Shown here: in pieces, positions 17,946-26,904 of the stretch
How the letters are laid out: every line of letters starts with the position of its first letter
Position numbering within the stretch: the stretch's first letter is position 1
NCBI RefSeq assembly: GCF_000236685.1
Contig: NC_016633.1
Span: forward strand, 434,001-498,000
Length of the DNA stretch: 64,000 nt
Direction of reading: 5' to 3'
Source of the DNA: Sphaerochaeta pleomorpha str. Grapes
Lineage (GTDB): Bacteria > Spirochaetota > Spirochaetia > Sphaerochaetales > Sphaerochaetaceae
Translations under genes and position numbers: made by a program
The notes under the pieces: model-generated
The model's input: only the letters and a program-made list of their open reading frames with translations
The model's database searches: none
Told to the model about the DNA's origin: nothing

Positions 17946-18779
17946 ATGATACGGTATGATTTCATGCATCTTGCAGCACATCCTGTTTTATGGCAGACAC
18001 CTATGTGTGTCTCTATAGGAGTGTTTGATGGGTTGCATGTAGGGCATATGCAAATCCTGAATCGGGCTGTAACGTTGGCCAGGGAAAATGGCTGGTCCAC
18101 TATGGCAATAACGTTCAACAAGAACCCGAAAATGGCTGTCAAGGCCCAACCCTATCACAGTAGGCTTACCACAGAAGCCCAAAGTACCGAGATATTTACA
18201 AAACTTGGGATCGACCACCTTGTTGTCATTGACTTTTCTTCTGATTTCAGTAAACTCACAGCTGAGGAGTTCCTTGCTTTCATTTGTTCATTTTGTACAT
18301 TGAAGGCAATGGTTGTCGGAGAGGATTTCCGCTGCGGTGCCCCGGTTTCAAGCGCCGGACCTGTTCAGCTGCAGGAACATCTATCCCGATTAGCACCAGG
18401 TGCTTTTTTGGAGGTTCCTCCGTTTGTCCGTACGGCAAATGGAGAGATAGCCAGTAGTACCTTAGTGCGGCAAAAACTTCTTGAGGGCGCTTTGGAAGAA
18501 GTCCAAAGTATGCTCGGCAGACCTTATTCCCTCGATTTGGCACCTTATCCTTCCAAATTCACGGAACATGGCCTGTTGTACCGTACCGGCTCATTCATAC
18601 AGCTTCTGCCTCCGGCAGGTAAGTATGAAGCTACCATGGTTCTTTCTGATGGACAGCAATGCAAGGTTTCGATGTATTTGAATGAATCGGAAATGCGGAT
18701 TGTATGCTCAGGAAAAGTCTGGGATCACAGCAAGGTACGGGCAAAATGTCTTAGCATTGCTAAGAGGAGTGTTACATGA
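17946..18779 (+). CDS. ribF: FAD synthetase (RibF family) apparently lacking the riboflavin kinase motif
   Basis: 277 aa. The N-terminal half is a clear FMN adenylyltransferase: [16 protein letters not shown] near residues 20-35 is the nucleotidyl-transfer HxGH-type motif, and [10 protein letters not shown] matches the (I)SSTxxR motif. In bifunctional RibF a riboflavin kinase domain with a GRxLGFPTAN motif follows. Here only about 90 residues remain after LGRPYSL, and no such motif is visible. The protein is therefore probably only an FAD synthetase, or the kinase domain has diverged beyond recognition. Its position between truB and rpsO is typical. The stop overlaps the rpsO start (ATGA). 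Confidence 0.85.
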   Translation: MIRYDFMHLAAHPVLWQTPMCVSIGVFDGLHVGHMQILNRAVTLARENGWSTMAITFNKNPKMAVKAQPYHSRLTTEAQSTEIFTKLGIDHLVVIDFSSDFSKLTAEEFLAFICSFCTLKAMVVGEDFRCGAPVSSAGPVQLQEHLSRLAPGAFLEVPPFVRTANGEIASSTLVRQKLLEGALEEVQSMLGRPYSLDLAPYPSKFTEHGLLYRTGSFIQLLPPAGKYEATMVLSDGQQCKVSMYLNESEMRIVCSGKVWDHSKVRAKCLSIAKRSVT

Positions 18780-19042
18780 TCTCTAAAGAACAGAAACAGG
18801 AAATCATCACAAAATTCGGTGGTGATGCAGCAAACACTGGTTCAACCCAGGCACAGATTGCCTTGTTGACCTATCGCATCAATGAACTTCAGCCCCATTT
18901 CAAGAGAAATCCAAAAGACAACGCTGGAATCCGAGGCCTTTTGAAGATGGTTGGTCAGCGCAGAAGGTTGCTAAAATATTTGAAGAACAACGACATCGAA
19001 GCCTATCGTGCACTTATTGCCGAGCTTGGTCTGAGAAAATAG
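18776..19042 (+). CDS. rpsO: 30S ribosomal protein S15
   Basis: 88 aa, standard length. S15 binds the central domain of 16S rRNA and nucleates platform assembly. The motifs are [18 protein letters not shown], the conserved H-F-K-R..KD segment and [16 protein letters not shown]. It overlaps ribF by 4 nt. A stable hairpin with a T-run follows before pnp, as in the classical rpsO-pnp arrangement. Confidence 0.98.
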   Translation: MISKEQKQEIITKFGGDAANTGSTQAQIALLTYRINELQPHFKRNPKDNAGIRGLLKMVGQRRRLLKYLKNNDIEAYRALIAELGLRK

Positions 19043-19068
19043 TCGTGGCAAGTTGATTTGATTTAGTA

Positions 19069-19107
19069 TAGCTCCGGCGGCTGAACAAGCTGTTTGGAGC
19101 TATTTTT
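19069..19107 (+). terminator. Long hairpin with T-run between rpsO and pnp
   Basis: TAGCTCC (19069-19075) pairs with GGAGCTA (19096-19102), followed by TTTTT. The inner sequence continues the stem with G-U pairs to a 5-nt loop. It can be a partial terminator for the upstream operon, a processing site, or both. Confidence 0.7.
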
Positions 19108-19150
19108 GTTTTCCGAAAGACAGAAAAAAGAACAAAGAAAGGAATAAGAA

Positions 19151-21256
19151 ATGTCAGAAGTAAAAAAAGTTTCCGTAAAAATTGGCAATGGCGAACTGGT
19201 TTTTGAAACCGGTAAGATTGCAAAACAGGCAAGTGGCGCCGTATATGCCCATTATGAAGGAAGCGCAGTAATCGCAACAGTCTGTTGTGGCAATGCCCCT
19301 ACCGAAGCCCTCGACTATGTACCACTCAGTGTCGAATATAATGAAAAATACTATGCAGCAGGCAAAATCCCCGGTGGATTCCTTAAAAGGGAATCACGCC
19401 CGAAGGACAAAGAAATTCTGGTAAGCAGAATCATCGACCGTCCGATGCGCCCTCTGTTTGACAAGGCTTTTGGTCGCGAAATCCAGATTGTCCCAACCGT
19501 TGTCTCCTCTGACATGATCAATACCCCAGATATCATCGCAGTTAACGCAGCCTCTGCTGCCGTAACAATCAGCGATATCCCTTTCGATGGCCCCATTGCT
19601 GCTGTACGTATTGCCATGCTCGATAATGAATATATCGTAAACCCTACCTTTGCACAGATAGAACAGTCCCAGCTTGATATTGTTGTCGCAGGAACCCGTA
19701 ATGGTATTACGATGGTTGAAGGCGGAGCAAAAGAAGTCAGCGAAGAGACCATGCTTGGTGCAATCGCCACAGCACAGCCAGTGATCACTGCAATATGCGA
19801 TGCACAGCTTGAACTAAAGAAAATTGCAGGAAAGGCGAAACTCCCGGTCTTCGTAGAGACTGTCGATCTTTCTTGGCTTGATAGCGTCCGCAAGGCTGCC
19901 TATCCCTTGATCAAGGAAGCTTCGTTTGTCAAAGGAAAGATGGAACGGTATGCTGCCCTGGAAGTTGCCCAGAATAAAATCAAAGAGCAGTTTGCCGCAG
20001 AGATTGCAGCAGAACCTAAACACTCCAGCCAGCTTTCCACTATGTTTGATGACCTTGAATATGAAATCCTTCGGTCCTCTATCCTCAATGACGGACTTCG
20101 CACCGATGGACGTAATGTTGAACAGATCAGGCCTATTACCTGTGAAGTCGGCGTATTGGCTAGAGCACATGGATCAGCACTCTTCACCCGTGGAGAGACT
20201 CAGGCCCTTGCTGTAACCACGCTCGGTACCGCTTCTGATGAACAGATGTTTGATACCATCGACGGCGAAAAAACTTTCAGCAATTTCATGCTCCACTACA
20301 ACTTTCCTCCGTACAGCGTTGGTGAGTGTGGCAGACTTTCCACCGGAAGACGAGAGATTGGACATGGGCACCTTGCCCAGCGCGCACTCTCTGCAATCGT
20401 ACCCTCCAAGGATAAGTTCCCGTATACCGTTCGTATCGTAAGCGAAATCATGGAATCCAATGGATCTTCCTCGATGGCTTCGGTTTGCGGTGGTTGTCTT
20501 TCCCTGATGGATGCCGGAGTACCCATCTCCAAGCCTGTAGCTGGTATTGCAATGGGCCTGATCACCGAAGGTGCTGATTACAGCAAGTATGTTGTTCTTT
20601 CCGATATCCTCGGCGAAGAAGATCACCTTGGTGATATGGACTTCAAGGTAACCGGAACAGAAGATGGTATCACTGCTTTCCAGATGGATATCAAGATTGC
20701 AGGTGTCACTCCTGAAATCATGAGCAAGGCCTTGCAGCAAGCAAAACGTGGCAGACTGCATATCCTCCACATCATGAACGAAACACTGAAGGCTCCTCGT
20801 AAGGAAATCAGTGAATATGCACCAAAGATTCTGACCATGAAAGTTGATGAGGAAAAAATCGGTGCCGTTATCGGAACCGGTGGAAAGACCATCAAGGCAA
20901 TTGCAGCCCAGAGTGGTTCTGAGGTAAATATTGCTGACGACGGGACTGTAACCATCTATGGCAAGAACAATGCTTCGGCACAGATGGCGAAAGACTTGGT
21001 CAAGTCCATCATAGAGGAACCGGAAATCGGTCGTATCTATCAGGGAACTGTCAAGCGGATTATGGACTTCGGTGCCTTTATTGAAATTCTTCCTGGAAAG
21101 GAAGGACTCTGCCACATTTCGAAACTTGCCAAGACAAGGGTTCAGAAAGTGGAAGAAGTTCTTACTGTCGGCCAGGTAATTCCTGTAAAACTTATCGAAA
21201 TCGACCGCCAGAACAGACTGAATCTCAGCTATATCGACGCCATCGAGACCAAATAA
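19151..21256 (+). CDS. pnp: Polyribonucleotide nucleotidyltransferase (PNPase)
   Basis: 701 aa, standard length. PNPase degrades RNA phosphorolytically from the 3' end and can add tails. Two RNase PH-like domains are visible, the second with [13 protein letters not shown] and [16 protein letters not shown] domain ([20 protein letters not shown]) and an S1 domain ([18 protein letters not shown]) end the protein. AAGAAAGGAA precedes ATG. The TAATG junction with dut shares one base, so the two are translationally coupled. Confidence 0.97.
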   Translation: MSEVKKVSVKIGNGELVFETGKIAKQASGAVYAHYEGSAVIATVCCGNAPTEALDYVPLSVEYNEKYYAAGKIPGGFLKRESRPKDKEILVSRIIDRPMRPLFDKAFGREIQIVPTVVSSDMINTPDIIAVNAASAAVTISDIPFDGPIAAVRIAMLDNEYIVNPTFAQIEQSQLDIVVAGTRNGITMVEGGAKEVSEETMLGAIATAQPVITAICDAQLELKKIAGKAKLPVFVETVDLSWLDSVRKAAYPLIKEASFVKGKMERYAALEVAQNKIKEQFAAEIAAEPKHSSQLSTMFDDLEYEILRSSILNDGLRTDGRNVEQIRPITCEVGVLARAHGSALFTRGETQALAVTTLGTASDEQMFDTIDGEKTFSNFMLHYNFPPYSVGECGRLSTGRREIGHGHLAQRALSAIVPSKDKFPYTVRIVSEIMESNGSSSMASVCGGCLSLMDAGVPISKPVAGIAMGLITEGADYSKYVVLSDILGEEDHLGDMDFKVTGTEDGITAFQMDIKIAGVTPEIMSKALQQAKRGRLHILHIMNETLKAPRKEISEYAPKILTMKVDEEKIGAVIGTGGKTIKAIAAQSGSEVNIADDGTVTIYGKNNASAQMAKDLVKSIIEEPEIGRIYQGTVKRIMDFGAFIEILPGKEGLCHISKLAKTRVQKVEEVLTVGQVIPVKLIEIDRQNRLNLSYIDAIETK

Positions 21257-21702
21257 TGGCTAAGATGACCGTAGAGGTGCCCATAACCTTACAAACGGGG
21301 GCAAAAGCCCCCGTTTATGCTACTGAATGCAGTGCAGGCGCAGATATATGCGCCTGTATTCCTGCAGACATGGTAATCGATAGCGGTTCGTACGCAATGG
21401 TCCCCACTGGCCTTAGCATAGCCCTTCCAAAAGGGTTTGAAGCACAGGTGAGGCCTCGTTCAGGACTCTCTGCAAAATTTGGGGTAACAGTCCTCAATGC
21501 GCCGGGAACCATAGATGCCGATTATCGAGGTGAGATAAAAGTAATCCTCATCAACCATGGAAAGGATCCTTTTGTAGTACATAATGGGGACCGCATTGCC
21601 CAAATGGTAATAGCAGCATATACCGTGACTTCGTTCAACCTGGTAGAGAGCCTTGATGAGACCGAACGTGGCCAGGGAGGCTTTGGTTCAACGGGAGTAT
21701 AG
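21256..21702 (+). CDS. dut: Deoxyuridine 5'-triphosphate nucleotidohydrolase (dUTPase)
   Basis: 148 aa, trimeric dUTPase type. It hydrolyses dUTP to dUMP and pyrophosphate, keeping uracil out of DNA. All five family motifs are visible: [35 protein letters not shown] and the C-terminal GQGGFGSTG. The start ATG overlaps the pnp stop by one base. lptF-like follows after 3 nt. Confidence 0.96.
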   Translation: MAKMTVEVPITLQTGAKAPVYATECSAGADICACIPADMVIDSGSYAMVPTGLSIALPKGFEAQVRPRSGLSAKFGVTVLNAPGTIDADYRGEIKVILINHGKDPFVVHNGDRIAQMVIAAYTVTSFNLVESLDETERGQGGFGSTGV

Positions 21703-21705
21703 GCA

Positions 21706-22980
21706 ATGGCAAGAAATCAAAGCTATAGGCTGGTCCACCAGCATATTGGCAAAGAATATCTTCTTTCGTTTGTCGTTGCTTTTTTCTTTTTCTTTTTTAT
21801 CTTCTTTATAAACCAGATTCTCCTGGTCGCACAGAAAATCCTCCTGAAGAACGTTGATTTACCTTCTGTTCTCAAGTTGATCCTCTTATCGATTCCACAA
21901 TTCCTCCTCTATACATTCCCTTTCAGTGCCCTTACAGCCTCAAGCATGGTGATAGGGGACCTTTCGGGAAGCAACGAGATTCTCGCTATCAGGTCCTCGG
22001 GTATTTCCATCCGCCATGTCTGGCTGCCCATTGTCGCAATTGCAATATTTTTCAGTCTTCTGACTTTATTCACTGCAGATGTCGCCCTGCCTTGGAGCAT
22101 GAGACAATACAAGACACTCTATTCAAAGTTGATGCAGGAACTCCCTACCATAGAGCTGGAAAGCAATGCATCCAATACCATCGGCAAGAAAGTGTTGGTA
22201 AACGGGGCTGTAGACGGTTCGCAGGTATACGACCTCATCCTCTTTGATACATCGGGAACTGAAAACACCCAGGTTCTCAGCTCCCCGCAGGCAACAATAA
22301 GCCTTGTAGACCTTCAAAATTTCATCTACAGGCTTGACCTACAATCACCTGTTATCCTTGACACCAAAGCTCAAGATGCACATTCCTGGAGCCTTTCAAA
22401 GGCAGCCTCGGCTTTGTTCTACCTCGATTTTTCTGGTCAGATTGCAGCATTGGCAACGGCAAGCCCTTCACAGCTCTCGCTTTCAGAATTGCAAACCAAT
22501 ATTGAAAAATACCGGGACAATTATCGATTGGAATATGTACGCTATGAAGATAGCCTGAAAGATTTGAAAATGGAAATGGCGGGGTATTCCCTTGGTTTAG
22601 ACAAGGGGGAACTCCCCGTGAATGCCATTTCTGTGATAAACGAGACACGTAAAAACATCGAAAAGGAAACTTCTGATATACCGATTAACTTTTACTATCA
22701 ATACTATCGTGCAGAGCTCAATAAAAAATATGCCCTTTCTGCCGCCTGCTGGATGTTGGTATTCCTAACGTTCTCCCTCTCTTTTTTCAAAGTAAAACAT
22801 GGTCGCCTCATTGGTTTTGGTTTATCGATGCTTATTGCGGTACTCTACTGGTATCTCTTGTTCTTTGCCCAGTTGAAAGTCTTTTCATTTTCTATCAACC
22901 CTGCATTTTTGATCTGGGCACCTAATTTCTTTTTCCTTATCATAGGTGTCTTCCTGCTGGGGAAAGCGAGGCGAACATGA
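21706..22980 (+). CDS. LptF/LptG-family permease (YjgP/YjgQ)
   Basis: 424 aa. YjgP/YjgQ proteins form the membrane dimer of the LptB2FG transporter that extracts lipid from the inner membrane. Three N-terminal membrane helices (about 20-125), a periplasmic beta-jellyroll region, and three C-terminal helices (about 345-420) give the family topology. An extra charged helical stretch (about 265-330) lies in the periplasmic part. The stop overlaps the second permease gene (ATGA), so the two should form a heterodimer. Which is LptF and which LptG cannot be decided by eye. Confidence 0.85.
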   Translation: MARNQSYRLVHQHIGKEYLLSFVVAFFFFFFIFFINQILLVAQKILLKNVDLPSVLKLILLSIPQFLLYTFPFSALTASSMVIGDLSGSNEILAIRSSGISIRHVWLPIVAIAIFFSLLTLFTADVALPWSMRQYKTLYSKLMQELPTIELESNASNTIGKKVLVNGAVDGSQVYDLILFDTSGTENTQVLSSPQATISLVDLQNFIYRLDLQSPVILDTKAQDAHSWSLSKAASALFYLDFSGQIAALATASPSQLSLSELQTNIEKYRDNYRLEYVRYEDSLKDLKMEMAGYSLGLDKGELPVNAISVINETRKNIEKETSDIPINFYYQYYRAELNKKYALSAACWMLVFLTFSLSFFKVKHGRLIGFGLSMLIAVLYWYLLFFAQLKVFSFSINPAFLIWAPNFFFLIIGVFLLGKARRT

Positions 22981-24062
22981 GATTGCTGGACAAACATATC
23001 ATTTCGACGGTCGCAAAGGTTGCCTTTGTTGCCTTGGTGCTCTGTACGTTCATGCTCGTGAGCGTAGACCTCTTCGCAAATCTAGATTCCTATATCCAAA
23101 ACGATGTCCCACGCTTGACAATATTCAAACTCAGCTTCCTCAACATACCTGAAGCTGCCCTGTATGCGCTGGCTCCCTCCTTGTTATTCTCTGCAACTTT
23201 TTTCTTTTCCCAGCTCCAAGCCAACAATGAGATGATATGCCTTTACAATGCAGGGATCAGCTATAAGAGAATCATCTTGCCAGTTTTGCTACTGGGGGTT
23301 TTTTTCTCGATAGCAAATTTTGCTGTCAATGAACTATTTGCAATTCCATTTTCCAGGCAACGTGCGGTCATGGAAGATGACCTTTTCGGCTTGACTTCCA
23401 CCTATGATAACCGCAATATCACGCTCAGTGATCTACAAGGGGGATTTGTCATTCATGCCTCGCATTACAGCGATGAAAGGAAACGAATCTCCAATGTCGT
23501 TCTGGTCCTCCAAAGTCCAGACGGAGCGTTGTCAAAACGAATTGATGCACCCTCGGCCACTTGGGATGCTTCGCTAGGGTATTGGATTTTCAAAGATGCA
23601 ACTATCCATTCCGTGGTAAATGACCCTTTCACCATAGAAACCGTTCAGCAAAATTCGTATAGCAACCCATCGATTGACCTTGAACCAAATCTATTCAGGA
23701 ACTTTTCCACCAATATCAAGACAATGGAGCTGGGCACCGCTGTCCGTTTTCTCAAACGTATTCGTTTGCTTGATCCAAGTAAATGGAATACCTATGCCAC
23801 CGATTTTGCAAACCGTATTTTCGGATGTTTTTCACCTTTGATACTCCTTTTCATTGCCTGCACCATCAGTTATAAATATAAAAAGAATGTACTCCTGTTC
23901 AGTATCATCATGAGCCTCTGCATTGCAGTGATATATTATGTAATGCAAATGCTTTCGCTCATCCTGGCCAAACAAGGGGTCATCGGTCCAGTATGGGGTA
24001 TGGCAATCCCCATGATTATGATAGTATGCATAGCTGTACTAGAACGCTTGATATCCAATTGA
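22977..24062 (+). CDS. LptF/LptG-family permease, second subunit
   Basis: 361 aa with the same three-plus-three helix plan as its neighbour: MRLLDKHIISTVAKVAFVALVLCTFMLV at the start, a periplasmic domain from about 115 to 265, and helices near 275-355. The canonical start Leu-Asp-(Arg/Lys)-(Tyr/His) of YjgP/YjgQ is clear. The start overlaps the upstream permease by 4 nt. The ATPase partner LptB and the periplasmic bridge are not in this window. tgt follows 6 nt later. Confidence 0.85.
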   Translation: MRLLDKHIISTVAKVAFVALVLCTFMLVSVDLFANLDSYIQNDVPRLTIFKLSFLNIPEAALYALAPSLLFSATFFFSQLQANNEMICLYNAGISYKRIILPVLLLGVFFSIANFAVNELFAIPFSRQRAVMEDDLFGLTSTYDNRNITLSDLQGGFVIHASHYSDERKRISNVVLVLQSPDGALSKRIDAPSATWDASLGYWIFKDATIHSVVNDPFTIETVQQNSYSNPSIDLEPNLFRNFSTNIKTMELGTAVRFLKRIRLLDPSKWNTYATDFANRIFGCFSPLILLFIACTISYKYKKNVLLFSIIMSLCIAVIYYVMQMLSLILAKQGVIGPVWGMAIPMIMIVCIAVLERLISN

Positions 24063-24068
24063 GGAAAT

Positions 24069-25193
24069 ATGCAGACGATATTTACAGAAACTCACAAGGA
24101 CGCACACAGTAACGCACGACTCGGTATCCTGTCTCTCCCTCATGGGGATGTTCAGACACCGGCTTTTATGCCGGTAGGGACCAATGGTACCGTGAAAGGC
24201 ATTTACCATGATAAGATCGAAGAAATTGGTTATAACCTGATTCTTGGCAACACCTACCACCTGTACCTTCGTCCAGGACTTGAAGTCTTGGAAAAGTTCG
24301 GTGGTCTCCATAATTTTTCCCATTGGAATCACAACCTGCTTACCGATAGCGGGGGATTCCAGGTTTTCTCGCTTTCGGGACTAAGAAAAATAAGTGAGAA
24401 AGGAGTGGCATTCCAGAGTCATATCGACGGATCACGCCATATTTTCACCCCAGAAAAAGTTGTCGATATCCAAAAGGTAATTGGCTCTGACATTGCCATG
24501 TGCCTAGATGTCTGCACACCTCCCAATATCGAATACCGTGCGGCCAAGGAAGCAATGCATATCACCCATAACTGGGCTGAAAGGGCTTTGAACCACAGAA
24601 AGGAACTCGGTGATGCATTTAAGGGAAACCTCTTTGGAATCGTCCAGGGGAATTTCTACAAAGACCTGAGAAAAGAAAGCGCCGAGGTACTCAGTGCAAT
24701 GGATTTCCCAGGCATTGCAATCGGAGGATTATCAGTAGGGGAGACCACTGACCAGTTCAATGAATTCCTTGCCTATACCGCCGATATCGTAACAAAAGAA
24801 AAACCACGCTATGTAATGGGAATAGGGAGTCCTGACTACATCCTTGAAGCAGTTGAGAACGGGATTGATATGTTCGACTGCGTTTTGGCAACCAGGATGG
24901 CCCGAAACGGCGCTGTCTTTACCGATGATGGTATTGTAACCCTGAAAAAAGCCATGCATAAATTTGACCAAGGGCCAATCGAATCTGAATGCCATTGTAC
25001 TGCCTGTACAGAATACTCCCGGGCTTACATGCACCATATGGTAAAAACAAACGAAATGCTCGGGGGAATGCTCGCAACCGAACACAACCTCACGTATTTC
25101 TATCGCCTCATGGAGAAAATCCGCCTGGCAATCGCTGAAGACAGGTTCTCTTCCTTCAAGAAGGACTACCTTGCACGATTCTACAAACGATAA
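24069..25193 (+). CDS. tgt: Queuine tRNA-ribosyltransferase (bacterial TGT)
   Basis: 374 aa. TGT swaps guanine 34 for preQ1 in tRNAs with GUN anticodons; this window also encodes one such tRNA, tRNA-Tyr(GTA). Motifs: FMPVGTNGTVKG, LLTDSGGFQVFSL with the catalytic Asp, GIAIGGLSVGE, DMFDCVLATR, and the C-x-C-x2-C...H zinc site in CHCTACTEYSRAYMHH. The AGGAAAT ribosome site precedes ATG. Its last 23 nt overlap murJ. Confidence 0.97.
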   Translation: MQTIFTETHKDAHSNARLGILSLPHGDVQTPAFMPVGTNGTVKGIYHDKIEEIGYNLILGNTYHLYLRPGLEVLEKFGGLHNFSHWNHNLLTDSGGFQVFSLSGLRKISEKGVAFQSHIDGSRHIFTPEKVVDIQKVIGSDIAMCLDVCTPPNIEYRAAKEAMHITHNWAERALNHRKELGDAFKGNLFGIVQGNFYKDLRKESAEVLSAMDFPGIAIGGLSVGETTDQFNEFLAYTADIVTKEKPRYVMGIGSPDYILEAVENGIDMFDCVLATRMARNGAVFTDDGIVTLKKAMHKFDQGPIESECHCTACTEYSRAYMHHMVKTNEMLGGMLATEHNLTYFYRLMEKIRLAIAEDRFSSFKKDYLARFYKR

Positions 25194-26742
25194 GTCCTCG
25201 GAAAAATCCAGTATCACTGTAATGGTTTGTACTCTGGCAAGCCGCTTGCTCGGTATCCTCAAAGCGAGGATTATCGGCTCCATCTTCGGGGCAAGTGGTA
25301 TTGCCGATGTTATAAACTTTACGTTTAACATTCCCAACAACTTTAGGAAAATTTTTGCCGAAGGAGCTCTCAACGGCGCCCTTATTCCTTATTTCACAAC
25401 CTTGATAGAAAGTGGGGAGAAGAAAAAGGCAAATCGGCTGATGGCGCTGCTTTGCACCTACCAGCTACTTTTTTTTGTCCCCCTATGCATTTTGTCCTAT
25501 TTCCTGGGAGAACCCCTCATTGCTTTCTTCTCTGATTTCACTGCAGACAAAGTGGCCCTTGGAGCAAAATTGCTTCCGTTTTTTATGGTATTCTTGGCCA
25601 CTATCAGCATAGGTACGACGTTCAATGGACTCCTTTTCTGCCATAAAAGCTTTTTCCATGCTTCATTTGCCCCGCTTTTATTTTCACTGTCAGTAATTTT
25701 CGGAGTACAGTTTTTCCATGAAAGCCTTGGTGCCATGAGCATGGCCTATGCAACGGTCATAGGTGGTGGACTGCAGGGTTTGTATTCCTATTTCGCTGTC
25801 CGACGATTCGGTTATCGGTTGCAAGTAGCCGTCAAACCGTTGGGTACTCCATTCAAACCCCTTATGATAGCCTGGCTCCATGTTATGCTAGGATCATCCT
25901 TTTTGGTTGTCGGCCAATTGATAGCCTACTGGTTTGCCTCAGGGCTCAGTGTGGGCAGCGTGACTGCTTTCAGCAATTCCATGATCTTCTGGCAAACCCC
26001 TTATGGCATTTTTTTCAATGCGATTGTCATGGTGTCTTTTCCCCTTATGAGCAGGTCCTGGGCTCTGGGTTCAATCGATGATCTGCAGAAACAGGCAGGA
26101 ACAGCTCTGCAGTACCTTGCAACCTTCCTTTTCCCCAGTTTCATTCTTTTATATTTTCTCAGCAATGAATGTGTCTCGGCTGTCCTGCAGACTGGCAATT
26201 ATTCTCTCACTGATTCCCTGCTTACCGCGAATGTGTTACGTTATTACCTTTGGGGAATGGTCATCATTGCCTGGTACGGGTTACTGCAAAGACTTGGATA
26301 TAGCGTAAACAGACACCGCCAGATGACTATTGTTTCCATTATCCAGACGGCCCTCGATATTCTTTGCATGTGGGTTCTGCTTCATTATGGCCTTGGGATC
26401 ATAGCTCTGCCCATTGCAAACGCCATTTCTTTTTTCATTGGTTTGGTTATTCTCATTGTCATTCTCAAGGATGTCTATCCAATAACCAGGGACCGGCGGC
26501 TTGCAAAGGGGCTTCTCCGGCTGGTGATTGCAAACCTTCCGCTACTTGGCCTTTGTGTTCTCTACAGCAGCTGGAAGCTGACCTGGTACCAGAGCGGGTC
26601 AAACCTTAAGACGTTTTTCTTTGTCTGTCTTCTGGGATTGACTGGAGTAGGGGTTACGGTACTTTCCTATAGCATATTCAGGATTCCGTTTCTGCAAATA
26701 CTTTTTGCAAGGAAACAGCGTAAGGAGAACACCCAGGAATAG
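25171..26742 (+). CDS. murJ: Lipid II flippase MurJ (MviN)
   Basis: 523 aa, about 14 membrane helices. MurJ flips lipid-linked peptidoglycan precursors to the outer face of the inner membrane. Family blocks include ASRLLGILKARIIGSIFG at the first helix and FRKIFAEGALNGALIPYF. The TTG start at 25171 has an AAGGA site about 5 nt upstream and gives a normal N terminus; ATG 25222 would cut close to the first helix. It overlaps tgt by 23 nt. The C terminus is basic. Confidence 0.93.
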   Translation: MHDSTNDKSSEKSSITVMVCTLASRLLGILKARIIGSIFGASGIADVINFTFNIPNNFRKIFAEGALNGALIPYFTTLIESGEKKKANRLMALLCTYQLLFFVPLCILSYFLGEPLIAFFSDFTADKVALGAKLLPFFMVFLATISIGTTFNGLLFCHKSFFHASFAPLLFSLSVIFGVQFFHESLGAMSMAYATVIGGGLQGLYSYFAVRRFGYRLQVAVKPLGTPFKPLMIAWLHVMLGSSFLVVGQLIAYWFASGLSVGSVTAFSNSMIFWQTPYGIFFNAIVMVSFPLMSRSWALGSIDDLQKQAGTALQYLATFLFPSFILLYFLSNECVSAVLQTGNYSLTDSLLTANVLRYYLWGMVIIAWYGLLQRLGYSVNRHRQMTIVSIIQTALDILCMWVLLHYGLGIIALPIANAISFFIGLVILIVILKDVYPITRDRRLAKGLLRLVIANLPLLGLCVLYSSWKLTWYQSGSNLKTFFFVCLLGLTGVGVTVLSYSIFRIPFLQILFARKQRKENTQE

Positions 26743-26829
26743 CAAGAAGACCATGAAGCTCTTCTTCGATCCTGAGGGTTTTCCTTTACTGGGTAAAACT
26801 ACATCCAAACCGAATCAACCACGTGCAGA

Positions 26830-26878
26830 TATAAACAGAGGCCATTTCAAGCATTTACTCTCAAAACAGCCTCTGGCT
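26830..26878 (-). terminator. Hairpin downstream of greA
   Basis: On the minus strand CAGAGGC (26875-26869) pairs with GCCTCTG (26842-26836). An inner TTTTGAG / CTTGAAA stem leaves an 8-nt loop, and TTTAT follows. It lies about 30 nt past the greA stop. The rest of the 162-bp gap between the convergent murJ and greA genes shows nothing else. Confidence 0.6.
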
Positions 26879-26904
26879 TATACATTATTTCAGCGTACTA
26901 CCAA

